Positions 43,978-52,259 of a stretch of DNA of 64,000 nucleotides are shown one piece after another. The notes beneath the pieces are model-generated. The model had not been told where the DNA came from. It searched no databases and saw only the letters and a list, made by a program, of their open reading frames with translations. The translations under genes and the position numbers were made by a program. Source of the DNA: Aquaspirillum sp. LM1. Lineage in GTDB: Bacteria > Pseudomonadota > Gammaproteobacteria > Burkholderiales > Aquaspirillaceae. The stretch's first letter is position 1; every line of letters starts with the position of its first letter. The stretch is taken from positions 3,281,001-3,345,000 of the forward strand of contig NZ_CP019509.1 of the NCBI RefSeq assembly GCF_002002905.1, written 5' to 3'.

Positions 43978-44568
43978 CGAAAAAAGCCAAAAAATGGTTA
44001 AAGACAGCCATTTTCTGCTATCTTGAGGGCAACTTTCCTTCCCGGATGTGTGTACGGAAGAGATGTGTGTCGCGGGATGACTTAATCCCTATATTTGCCT
44101 TGCACGCACCACTAAATTATGCTAAAAAAGTCACTGATATGACTTGGCTCACATAATGGCACCTGACCATAGAGTTCGTCTCACAACTAGGAGCACGATG
44201 TTGCCAAGGCAATGTTACCGAGTGAGTGAGATAGTGGCAGAAGGCGTGACGCCTCTACCAACTGAGGCTCCGGCTAATTCGCAACCTAAGGCCCTGTGCC
44301 TGATTTGCGAAAATATGCAGCAGCCTACTCCGGGTCATATTAGTAACTAAGTGCCTTTGTTCGTTTTGAGTCACTCTTTTCAGAACAGCTTAGGAGGCAG
44401 AAATAACTGCCGGACCTTGGTAAACCTTCCCTTTAGTTTGGCCGTGCGCCTCACTGAAGAAGGCAGCTTAGAATCCCACGTTAATAGTTAGCTATGCAGA
44501 AATCCTGCTAGTCAGCACCCCCCCGATGCTCGCCTACGGGGCTCAACTCAACTTAAAAGAGGAGTAAT
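43978..44568. other. Gene-poor region upstream of the AT-rich orphan gene
   Basis: About 590 bases without a supported gene. It includes a run of AT-rich promoter-like sequence, a hairpin AGGCGT-G-ACGCCT (44242-44254), a C7 run before the orphan gene, and on the minus strand a segment resembling the 5' half of a tRNA (GCCGGAG, then CCTC-AGTTGGTA-GAGG, 44251-44274) with no matching 3' half. A 68-codon frame at 44144-44350 reads through that tRNA-like part and is not credible. Confidence 0.5.
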
Positions 44569-46002
44569 GTGTTTATTGTTCTTCAGTATCCGTTTGCAGA
44601 TATGCGTGATTTCTTAAGAGCGAATGGATGGCGACTCTCCAAGCCATGGCTTTTGTCTAACCCAAGCGTGGATTTTGTACGGGCGTCTGGCCTAATTATG
44701 GATCGTAGACAAGGAGGTATCGAGGAGTGGGCAGGGGAAGAAATTTATGGCGATGCATCTTTAGCTCTTCGGCTTCCAAATTTTTTAAAAAAAACTTCCT
44801 CTACTCACCTTTCAGGTAATAGCTCTATAAGCCATGTATTCAGGAGATTTTATTCTAACGGCATAACATCAAGAATGGATATTGGCTTCAAAATAAAACC
44901 ACAAGAAGAAATTGAAGAGCCTATATGCATAAATGCATCAAATGTCTTGAGGCACTTAACCACCCTCCCCGCCAGAGCAAGGGTCCAAAACGGATATCAC
45001 CCCTCCCTACCTCTGATAGAGTTAGGCAATATGCTCGCTCAGCATTTTCTTAACGCCACCACTGACAGAAAAAGAGTCAAAGGAAAAATCCATCCATGGT
45101 GGTTTAGCGCCGGGGAACCCGTTGTTATATTTGAATGCCCAAAAAAAATACCTTTACAACTTCCAAAGCATTGCCGCCACATATTGGCCATCCCAAATGA
45201 AGACATAGCAATCCTACATACACGCCTAAATGTCAACAAGAAAAATTATAGCTGCTGGTTTATGATTGTAGGGGATAGCGACCCGGACGCCGTTAGGCGA
45301 GTTAGAATTCACCTCGGTCGCTTACATGCCGAGTGCGAAAGCGTAAAGCAAGTGCTAGTAAATTTATATAAGGAAAAAGATTGGGCTAACTCACTAGATT
45401 CGATCACCTCAGACCTTCTGCAAAATTATATCAATACAACTATCAGCTTAATCGAAAAACCAAAAAGATTTGGCATTCAAAACAAATGTCTTTTAGCTGC
45501 CGCCAGAACTGCCATCAAACTAGCCCCAGAAGGGCGGATAACATCGCTGGTTTCCATGCGCCGTCAGGTAAAAGCAAAAATTGAAAGATATATTATGGAG
45601 TCTCAATCCAACCACAACAAAGAAAAGGACATGAAATCCATGCCTGAAATTAACCTCAAGGACATATCGATTGACGGGGATTTTAATTTTAATTTAATCG
45701 CTGGCAACAATAATAAAAATCTTAACAAATCAAGCAGCGAGACTCCGTCTGAACTCCAGGAAAAATTAAAGTATTTGTCAGACACGATCTTCAACTTGAC
45801 TACAAGACTTGAGAAAAATGACGCAGCGGAGGCCAGCAAAAATCTAGACCTGTTGTTAACAGAGGCAGAGTCAAGAAGTCCAAACAAAGCCAAGTACGAA
45901 AGATATGCGGAAACACTTATACACCTTGCACAGAAAACAGCAGAGTTAGCTGAGCCAGCCACCAAGGCTATTCAAGCAGTTATTAAACTACTACAGCAAT
46001 AA
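44569..46002 (+). CDS. Unrecognised AT-rich orphan protein, 477 residues
   Basis: I recognise no family. Base composition is far more AT-rich than the neighbours and codon use differs (many AAA, ATA), which signals recent transfer. No signal peptide is seen. The N-terminal ~340 residues are mixed alpha/beta with IVGDSDPDAVRRVRIHLGRLHAECESVKQVLVNLY as a striking helical stretch (233-267). A polar, Asn-rich linker (INLKDISIDGDFNFNLIAGNNNKNLNK, 361-387) leads to a helical C-terminus with small hydrophobic residues (LIHLAQKTAELAEPATKAIQAVIKLL). GTG 44569 follows GAGGAG; the overlapping ATG at 44567 leads to an early stop. Confidence 0.75.
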   Translation: MFIVLQYPFADMRDFLRANGWRLSKPWLLSNPSVDFVRASGLIMDRRQGGIEEWAGEEIYGDASLALRLPNFLKKTSSTHLSGNSSISHVFRRFYSNGITSRMDIGFKIKPQEEIEEPICINASNVLRHLTTLPARARVQNGYHPSLPLIELGNMLAQHFLNATTDRKRVKGKIHPWWFSAGEPVVIFECPKKIPLQLPKHCRHILAIPNEDIAILHTRLNVNKKNYSCWFMIVGDSDPDAVRRVRIHLGRLHAECESVKQVLVNLYKEKDWANSLDSITSDLLQNYINTTISLIEKPKRFGIQNKCLLAAARTAIKLAPEGRITSLVSMRRQVKAKIERYIMESQSNHNKEKDMKSMPEINLKDISIDGDFNFNLIAGNNNKNLNKSSSETPSELQEKLKYLSDTIFNLTTRLEKNDAAEASKNLDLLLTEAESRSPNKAKYERYAETLIHLAQKTAELAEPATKAIQAVIKLLQQ

Positions 46003-46031
46003 GTATTTCTGCAAAATAAACTGGGAGACTA

Positions 46032-46142
46032 GGGATACGCTGAAAAAATCGTCATTCCCGCGAAGGTGGGAGTCCAGAGCTTTTATTTTGCTGGGTTTTG
46101 CTTTTGGCAAAAACGGTTTTTCTGAATAAATCAGCGTGTCCC
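46032..46142. repeat. Complete MITE-like element with GGGATACGCTGA ends and TA flanks
   Basis: 111 bases bounded by GGGATACGCTGA and TCAGCGTGTCCC, inverted with one mismatch, and flanked by TA on both sides (46030-46031 and 46143-46144). It contains CATTCCCGCGAAGGTGGGAG, a dRS3-like core. TA duplication is the signature of IS630/Tc1-type transposition, which suggests that a related transposase mobilises it. It ends about 30 bases after the orphan gene and may act as its terminator. Confidence 0.75.
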
Positions 46143-46178
46143 TAGGGATGCGCGGGGGAAATTGCCACTCCCGCGAAG

Positions 46179-46390
46179 ATCGAACGGGCCAAGGTTGAAC
46201 ATCCGTTTTCAGGATCATCAAGAACCTCTTCGGTTTGAAGAAGGTGCCCTACCGTGGACTGGCAAAGAACACGGCGCAGCTGTACACGCTCTTTGGGCTG
46301 ACGAACCTATTGATTGGTAAGTCCTTGAGCGCTCGCAATACCCAAAATAGGTACAAAAGAGACAAAGCAAGGGGGTGTGCTGCGAGATAG
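46179..46390 (+). pseudogene. Frameshifted C-terminal remnant of an IS5-family transposase
   Basis: IERAKVEHPF is read from 46179; after a frameshift near 46208 the frame from 46211 continues RIIKNLFGLKKVPYRGLAKNTAQLYTLFGLTNLLIGKSLSAR to a stop at 46390. This is the conserved end of IS5/IS1031-type transposases containing the catalytic-glutamate helix. The rest of that element is missing. It is unrelated in sequence to the intact IS5-type gene downstream. Confidence 0.8.
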
Positions 46391-46484
46391 TGTGACTTCT
46401 GACTGAAAATAGCGCTGGGCAGGTGTTTTTTACTCACCGATGCCCCATTGCCAAATTAAGGTGAGCAGCGTTGCTCGCCTTTAA

Positions 46485-47662
46485 AGGGTGTTTACAAAAC
46501 CTAAGTAGTCAAGCGGCGGAGCAACAAGCGCGCACCAGCCAGCCACACCCATGTCTCGGAAACCTGTGGCAGTCGATCATGATGCATGATCAAACGACGC
46601 GCCCGCTCGTTCCAGGCATGGGTGCGTTCAACCACCCAGCGCTTGGGCTGCACGACAAACCCCTGCGCATCCGCCTGAACGGTGAACAGATCCGCTTGTT
46701 TGTCGTTTACCCAGCGTCCAACGTTGCGGTTCGCCGGATGACGCACCACCTGTGTCCGGATGTCATGGCAGTGGGAAACCAGTTGCGCACATTTCCCTGC
46801 ATAGGCGGAGTCCACGAACAAAGTCTCAATCGTCGGATACTTGGCCATCATCCTGCTCACCACCGGATATGCACCATCACGATCTTGCACACTGGCGGCG
46901 GTCACGCTCACCGCCAGCAATAGGCCCAAGGTGTCCACAACCAGATGGCGCTTGCGCCCTTTGACCTTCTTGCCCGCGTCAAAGCCACTGTCGCCGCCCT
47001 GTGGTGAGCTGCGCGTGGATTGTGAGTCAAGCACGGCGGCGGTTGGTTCATCGTTGCGCTTGGCGCGCTCTCGCCACTGCGCGCGCAAGCGATCATGCAT
47101 CAGTTCGAATTTGCCCTGCTCGCTCCAGCGCCGAAAGGTGCGGTAGACGTTCTGCCAGCGTGGAAAGTCCACTGGTAGCATCCGCCACGAGCATCCGGTG
47201 CGCACCACGTAGCAGCAGGCATCCACCAGCTTTCGGCGGCTGACAGTGGGCGGAAGGCCACGCCCACCGGGGTTTTCAAACAGATCACGCACCAACGTCC
47301 ATTCGGCGTCGGTCAGGCTGCTGGAATAGCCTTGCTCGGGTTCGTGCCGTCGATGCGCATTGGTATAGCCGTAGCGACGCGCGCTGGGTTTGCGCTCGAC
47401 GCAGACGGCCTGCTCGCTGGGCACGCGCTGAATGCCAAGCTTGCGCAAGGTTTTAACGATCGTCTGCTCATGCACATCAATGCCGGTGCGCCGCTTGAGT
47501 TCGTGGCGGATTTCAGTCAGCGTGGCAGTGCGGTCTGATTCGACGATGGCCACAAGTTGCGCGGCGTCGTCTGCCTGAATTTTTGCTGGGCGCCCCATTT
47601 TGGCCATGTGACTTGCTCCCTTAGTCGTTAGGGGCAAGTTTACATTTTTTTGTAGACACCGC
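46485..47662 (-). mobile_element. IS5-superfamily insertion sequence, apparently complete
   Basis: The left end (GGGTGTTTACAAAAC from 46486) and right end (complement reading GGTGTCTACAAAAA, ending about 47660) form imperfect inverted repeats around a single transposase. Exact limits and any target duplication are uncertain. Confidence 0.7.
46501..47607 (-). CDS. IS5-superfamily transposase with N-terminal helix-turn-helix
   Basis: 368 residues. An N-terminal homeodomain-like region (MAKMGRPAKIQADDAAQLVAIVES...VKTLRKLGIQRV) precedes the DUF4096-type domain (SSLTDAEWTLVRDLFENPGGRGLPPTVSRRKLVDACCYVVRTGCSWRMLPVDFPRW) and the DDE core: AVLDSQSTRSSPQGGDSG, LFVDSAYAGK and RWVVERTHAW. Normally this helix-turn-helix is a separate orf in related elements, so it resembles a fused version. 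It is intact. ATG 47607 follows GGGAG. Confidence 0.9.
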   Translation of the reverse strand: MAKMGRPAKIQADDAAQLVAIVESDRTATLTEIRHELKRRTGIDVHEQTIVKTLRKLGIQRVPSEQAVCVERKPSARRYGYTNAHRRHEPEQGYSSSLTDAEWTLVRDLFENPGGRGLPPTVSRRKLVDACCYVVRTGCSWRMLPVDFPRWQNVYRTFRRWSEQGKFELMHDRLRAQWRERAKRNDEPTAAVLDSQSTRSSPQGGDSGFDAGKKVKGRKRHLVVDTLGLLLAVSVTAASVQDRDGAYPVVSRMMAKYPTIETLFVDSAYAGKCAQLVSHCHDIRTQVVRHPANRNVGRWVNDKQADLFTVQADAQGFVVQPKRWVVERTHAWNERARRLIMHHDRLPQVSETWVWLAGARLLLRRLTT

Positions 47663-47740
47663 TCTTAGCGTGAAAGAGCCCACCACCAGGACGAGCGCCA
47701 CCCTGGCCCGAAGGCCATGTAAAAAAACGCCCATGCAGAA

Positions 47741-48964
47741 TCAGGCGCTGGCTGGCGTGATAAAACCAAATTTAGTCAGCGCCTTGATCCAGCGTGGGGC
47801 ATTGCGCTGAACAGAGAGCGCCTCGTAATCCGTCGCGCAATCCCGGTAATGCTCGCGCCGCTTGAGCATGAAGAACAGCGTGCGCAGAATTTTGTGACCA
47901 ATTGCAATAATGGCGCGTTTGTAGCCACGCCTGACCACAAGAGCCTGGAACTTCGACTTGAACACCGATGTGGTGCGACTGGCGGCATGCGCAAACTCGC
48001 ACAGCAGGCGGCGCACATATGGGTTGCCCTTGCGGGTGTGGCCTGACTTGCGCTTGCCCGCCGACTCGTTGTTGCCCGGGCAAACGCCAACCCACGAAGC
48101 CAAACGATCTGCGCTGCCGAAGGCGCCCATGTCCGAGCCAATTTCCACCAACAGCATCGCCGCGCCGATCAGGTCAACGCCAGGGATCGTTTGCAGCAGC
48201 GCCAGCGTGCCCCGCTCGGATTCAAGCCCAGCCAGCAATCGGACGTCGAAGCGGTCGATCCTGGCTTCGATCTCCTCAATATGCTGCATCAGTTCGTCGA
48301 GCACGAAGCGGTGACTGGCGGTCAGCTCGCCTTGCAGGGCATCGAAGATCTCCTCACGGCTGGCCTTCAGTCGGCGGCTGGCCAGGTTGATCACCTGTTG
48401 TGGGGCTTGCCCGGCGATGATCGCCTTGACCATGGCGCGGGCAGATTGCCCATGCAGATCGCTGACCACTACGCCAAGGCGAATTCCACTGTCGGTCAGC
48501 ACTTTGTGCAGCCGGTTCTTCTCAGAGGCCAGTTGGCCAACCAGTTTCTGTCGCTGACGGGCAATCAGGCGCAATTCGCGCAATGCTGCAGGCGGGACAA
48601 ACGAGGCGCGCAACAAACCGGCCCGCGCCAGCATCGCCAGCCAATGGGCATCGCCCACATCGGTCTTGCGGCCCGGGACATGCTTGACGTGGCGGGCATT
48701 CACCACCTTGGCGCGGATGCCGACTGCCTCCAGCGCGGCATACGGGCTCTTCCAGTAGATGCCGGTGCTCTCCATCACGACTTCATCCGGGTGCAAGGAA
48801 GCGGCCCAATCCGCGAGTTCCCGGCGGTCGCGGGCAAAGCCGCCAAACTGCCGCTGCTCGATGCGCGTGCTGCCATCGGGTTGCTGAATCAATGCGCAGG
48901 CGGTGATTTGCGCCTGATGGACGTCGAGTCCGATGACGCATTTGTACAGTGCTGACAGTTCCAT
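47741..48964 (-). CDS. IS110-family transposase (DEDD/serine recombinase)
   Basis: 407 residues. RuvC-like DEDD residues D14 (GLDVHQAQ), E65 (VVMESTGIYW), D102 and D105 (KTDVGDAHWLA), then a coiled-coil middle, and the C-terminal transposase_20 domain (IPGVDLIGAAMLLVEIG, FGSADRLASWVGVCPGNNESAGKRKSGHTRKGN) containing the catalytic serine region. IS110 recombinases are guided by a bridge RNA from the element's non-coding end. Intact; no inverted repeats, as normal for the family. Confidence 0.93.
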   Translation of the reverse strand: MELSALYKCVIGLDVHQAQITACALIQQPDGSTRIEQRQFGGFARDRRELADWAASLHPDEVVMESTGIYWKSPYAALEAVGIRAKVVNARHVKHVPGRKTDVGDAHWLAMLARAGLLRASFVPPAALRELRLIARQRQKLVGQLASEKNRLHKVLTDSGIRLGVVVSDLHGQSARAMVKAIIAGQAPQQVINLASRRLKASREEIFDALQGELTASHRFVLDELMQHIEEIEARIDRFDVRLLAGLESERGTLALLQTIPGVDLIGAAMLLVEIGSDMGAFGSADRLASWVGVCPGNNESAGKRKSGHTRKGNPYVRRLLCEFAHAASRTTSVFKSKFQALVVRRGYKRAIIAIGHKILRTLFFMLKRREHYRDCATDYEALSVQRNAPRWIKALTKFGFITPASA

Positions 48965-49200
48965 GGCGCTTCCTATCGATTTACACTTGAGGATGGAAGG
49001 AGGCGGGCACCAGGACTGAATGAGCCTGAAGGCGACAAGTCGCCAACGGCCTGTTTAGCGTGCGCTCTCGATGGAAGCAATCCGGGGTGCGAGTCAGTCT
49101 GGCAGGTCACGTTAGAGGCTGGGTCAAGCCGCAAAGTACTAATACGACCTCGACCCGCCAACTTCCACCCGATAGTCTCTTTCATCTTCTGGGGTGGCGC
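48965..49200 (-). ncRNA. Candidate bridge RNA region of the IS110 element
   Basis: About 235 non-coding bases precede the transposase on its own strand, the place where IS110-group (IS621-like) elements encode their bridge RNA. Several short hairpins can be formed (GGCGACAAGTCGCC at 49033-49046 is nearly perfect). The exact ends and loops were not modelled. If the element is of the IS1111 group the RNA would lie at the other end, but I see only ~100 bases there. Confidence 0.35.
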
Positions 49201-49508
49201 TACTCTCCATGATCGTTAGAGCGGCCAACAAAACTCAGCGCTGCCCCCCCCCCGGCCAGACGCGCAGCCACAGATACCGGGAAAGACTGCGCCTGCGCGC
49301 CCTTAATGTTGCCCCACCATGACGAGGGCCATGCCGAACACCGTACAATTTTTGCAAGATCTTGGTAAACCTTATGGTCGATGCTGCGTTAAAGGTGTGT
49401 TATGGCCTTGCGTCCGGGTGCGGCAAGTGTCTGACTGGCGTGCGCTGCCCAAGCCGGGCCGTGCACCGATTTTTAAGCCTGCCACCCTGTTGTGTTTCTG
49501 CCAAGCCT
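49201..49508 (+). promoter_or_regulatory. Leader region of the cyanophycin genes
   Basis: No gene. It contains a C10 run at 49244-49253, CGTACAATTTTTG and TTATGG promoter-like pieces, and a short frame starting at 49319 that overlaps the real start and looks spurious. The IS110 end should lie within or just before it, so part of the native promoter may have been displaced. Confidence 0.4.
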
Positions 49509-52139
49509 ATGAAAAAGAAAGACATTGAATTTCTCGATGTCCTGTCCCTGCGTGGACCTAACATCTGGACGTATCGCCCGGTGCTGGAAGCCTGGATCGA
49601 CATTGGCGAACTGGAAGACTTCCCGTCCAACACCCTGCCCGGTTTCAACGAGCGGCTGAGCGCCTGGTTGCCGTCGCTGATTGAACACCGCTGCAGCATT
49701 GGCGAGCGCGGCGGTTTTCTGCAACGACTGCGCGACGGCACCTGGCCGGGACACATCCTCGAGCATGTCACCCTGGAGCTGCAAAACCTGGCCGGCATGC
49801 AGGCCGGATTTGGCAAGGCGCGGGAAACCCGCGAACGCGGGGTGTACAAGGTGGTGGTGCGCGCGCGCAACGAACAGGTATCGCGCGCCGCGCTGCAGGC
49901 CGCCCGCGACCTGCTGATGGCGGCCATCGAAGACCGCCCGTTTGACGTGGATGCCACTCTGGCCCACCTGCGCGACCTGGTGGACGCCCACTGCCTGGGC
50001 CCGAGCACCGCGTGTATTGTTGATGCGGCCACCGAACGCGGCATTCCGTCGCTGCGGCTGAACGACGGCAATCTGGTACAACTGGGCTATGGTGCCAGCC
50101 AGCGCCGGATCTGGACCGCCGAAACCGACCAGACCAGCGCCATTGGCGAAAGTATTTCCCGCGACAAAGACCTGACCAAACAACTGCTGGCCTCCTGCGG
50201 CGTGCCGATTCCGGAAGGCCGGCTGGTGGACAGCGCAGAAGACGCCTGGGCCGCCGCCGAAGACATTGGCCTGCCGGTGGTGGTCAAGCCCTACGACGGC
50301 AACCATGGCCGTGGCGTGTGCGCCAACCTGAATTCGCGTGAAGAAGTGATGGCTGCCTACCCGGTGGCGCGCGCCGAAGGCAGCGGGGTGATTGTCGAAC
50401 GCTTTATTTTCGGTGCCGAACACCGCCTGCTGGTGGTGGGCGGCAAGCTGGCCGCCGCTGCGCGCGGCGAAGAAGCCGCCGTGGTGGGCGATGGCCGCTC
50501 GACCATTGTCGAGCTGATCAACAGCCAGCTCAACACCGACCCGCGTCGCGGCGAGGAAGAAGAATTCCCGCTCACCCCCATCCTGCTGGAGCGTGAACCC
50601 GCCGCCCGGCTGGAGTTGTCGCGCCAGGGCTACGATGGCCAGTCCATCCCGCCCGCCGGCCAGCGCGTGCTGGTGCAGCGCAACGGCAACATGACCTGCG
50701 ACATCACCGGCCTGGTCCACCCCGACGTGGCCGCCGCCGCCGTGCTGGCCGCCCGCGTGGTCGGGCTGGACATTGCCGGGGTGGACGTGGTGGCCGAAGA
50801 CATCCGCCGCCCGCTGGAAGACCAGCGCGGGGCGATTGTCGAAGTCAACGCCGGCCCAGGCCTGCTGATGCACCTGAAACCAGAATCCGGCGAGCCGCGC
50901 CCGGTGGGCCGGGCGATTGTCGACAGCCTGTTCCCGCAGGACAGCCAGGGCCGCATCCCGATTGTTGGCGTGACCGGCATCAACGGCAAGACCGTGGTGG
51001 CCCAGTTGGTGGCCAGCCTGCTGCGCCTGAGCGACAAGCGGGTGGGGCTGGCCTGCAGCGACGGCCTGTTCCTCGACCAGCGCCGGATTGGCCAGGGCGA
51101 CGGCTGTCACTGGGACGCTGCACACAAGCTGCTGGTCAACCGTGCCATTGAAGCCGCCGTGATTGAAAGCGACACCCAGCACATCCTGCGCGAGGGCCTG
51201 GTCTACGACCGTTGTCAGGTGGCGGTGATCACCGGCATTGGCGAAGGCGACCATCTTGGCGAATACGACATCCACGAACCGGAACAGCTGTTTACCGTGC
51301 TGCGCACCCTGGTGGACGTGGTGCTGCCGGGCGGTGCCGCCGTGCTGAACGCCGCTGACCCACAGCTGGTGGAAATGGCCGAACTGTGTGATGGCGAAGT
51401 GATTTACTTTGCCCGCGACCCCGAGCTGCCGGTGATTCGCCAGCATCTGGCGGCAGGGGGTCGGGCAGTGCTGGTCAAGCAGGGTCAGCTGGTGCTGGCG
51501 CAGGGCCGGGAAGAAACCGACCTGGGTGCCGTGGCCGGCGTGCCGCTGACCTACGATGGCCGGGTGGCCTTCCAGGTGGACAATCTGCTGGCCGCCATTG
51601 GTGCCACCTGGGCGCTGGGGCTGAGCGCAGACCTGATGCGCACCGGGGTGGACACCTTTGATGTCGGCCAGGCCGGCGTACCGGGGCGGTTTACCGTATT
51701 CCAGCGCGGGCTGGCCACCGTGGTGGTGGACGACGCCCACAATGCCGACGCACTGCGCGCGCTGGTGGCCGCGCTGGATACGTTCCCTGGTCAGCCGCCG
51801 CGCAGCGCGGTGTTTGCCCCCGGGCTGGCGCGCAATGCCGCCGCCTGGCAGGCACAGGCCGCCATTCTGGGTGCAGCGTTCGATCAGGTCACGCTGACCA
51901 CTGACAGCAGTGTGCCCGCTCTGGCGGCAGACACCCGGCGGGAACAGCTGGATCTGGCCTTGCGCGCCGGCCCGCGCCTGCAGCAATGCGTGCATCAGCC
52001 GGATACCCGGCTGGCGATTGAACATGCCCTGGCCGCCCTGGGGGACGATCAGGGCGTGTTGTGGATTCAAACCGGAGAAGGACATGGAGGGGCAACCCTG
52101 GCGCTGGAACTCGCGCGCCAGTGGGCAGGCCGGGCCTGA
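49509..52139 (+). CDS. cphA': Cyanophycin synthetase paralogue (CphA'-like), Mur domain divergent
   Basis: 876 residues with the CphA layout: N-terminal domain ~1-160, ATP-grasp ~200-470 (ISRDKDLTKQLLASCGVPIPEG, VVVKPYDGNHGRGVCANL, IVEVNAGPGLLMH) and a Mur-ligase domain from ~485. The Mur P-loop reads GINGKTVVAQ at 490; the motif that is ETARGGVLREG in the next gene is here ESDTQHILREG, and DYGHNP is DDAHNA. The ATP-grasp half looks active but arginine addition may be impaired. ATG 49509 gives MKKKDIEFLDVLSLRGPN; upstream residues are non-family. Confidence 0.9.
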   Translation: MKKKDIEFLDVLSLRGPNIWTYRPVLEAWIDIGELEDFPSNTLPGFNERLSAWLPSLIEHRCSIGERGGFLQRLRDGTWPGHILEHVTLELQNLAGMQAGFGKARETRERGVYKVVVRARNEQVSRAALQAARDLLMAAIEDRPFDVDATLAHLRDLVDAHCLGPSTACIVDAATERGIPSLRLNDGNLVQLGYGASQRRIWTAETDQTSAIGESISRDKDLTKQLLASCGVPIPEGRLVDSAEDAWAAAEDIGLPVVVKPYDGNHGRGVCANLNSREEVMAAYPVARAEGSGVIVERFIFGAEHRLLVVGGKLAAAARGEEAAVVGDGRSTIVELINSQLNTDPRRGEEEEFPLTPILLEREPAARLELSRQGYDGQSIPPAGQRVLVQRNGNMTCDITGLVHPDVAAAAVLAARVVGLDIAGVDVVAEDIRRPLEDQRGAIVEVNAGPGLLMHLKPESGEPRPVGRAIVDSLFPQDSQGRIPIVGVTGINGKTVVAQLVASLLRLSDKRVGLACSDGLFLDQRRIGQGDGCHWDAAHKLLVNRAIEAAVIESDTQHILREGLVYDRCQVAVITGIGEGDHLGEYDIHEPEQLFTVLRTLVDVVLPGGAAVLNAADPQLVEMAELCDGEVIYFARDPELPVIRQHLAAGGRAVLVKQGQLVLAQGREETDLGAVAGVPLTYDGRVAFQVDNLLAAIGATWALGLSADLMRTGVDTFDVGQAGVPGRFTVFQRGLATVVVDDAHNADALRALVAALDTFPGQPPRSAVFAPGLARNAAAWQAQAAILGAAFDQVTLTTDSSVPALAADTRREQLDLALRAGPRLQQCVHQPDTRLAIEHALAALGDDQGVLWIQTGEGHGGATLALELARQWAGRA

Positions 52140-52199
52140 TTCCGTTTACACGGAGCGGGCGCAGGTCGGACAGACACACTGATTACAACAACGGTTGCT

Positions 52200-52223
52200 T
52201 GTGGCCGCCGAGGGCCGGCCACA
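52200..52223 (+). terminator. Hairpin between the two cyanophycin synthetase genes
   Basis: TGTGGCCG pairs perfectly with CGGCCACA around an 8-base loop, 37 bases before the cphA start. No U-tract follows; it may process or attenuate the shared transcript rather than end it. Confidence 0.4.
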
Positions 52224-52259
52224 GGAACAACCGGGCATCACAGGAACCATTCTCAAGCT

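Noticed and set aside
44251-44274. tRNA-like sequence on the minus strand
   Set aside because: Only the 5' acceptor strand and D-arm are recognisable; no anticodon stem, T-arm or matching 3' acceptor follows, so it is at most a decayed fragment.
44144-44350. 68-codon frame upstream of the orphan gene
   Set aside because: It reads through the tRNA-like fragment in antisense and has no ribosome site.
44413-49373. Shared CTTGGTAAACCTT near 44416 and 49360 as possible attachment sites of an island
   Set aside because: A 13-base match is expected by chance in a window this size, and no integrase gene is present.
49473-52085. 870-codon open frame on the minus strand opposite the first cyanophycin synthetase
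   Set aside because: Antisense shadow; the sense frame matches CphA along its whole length.
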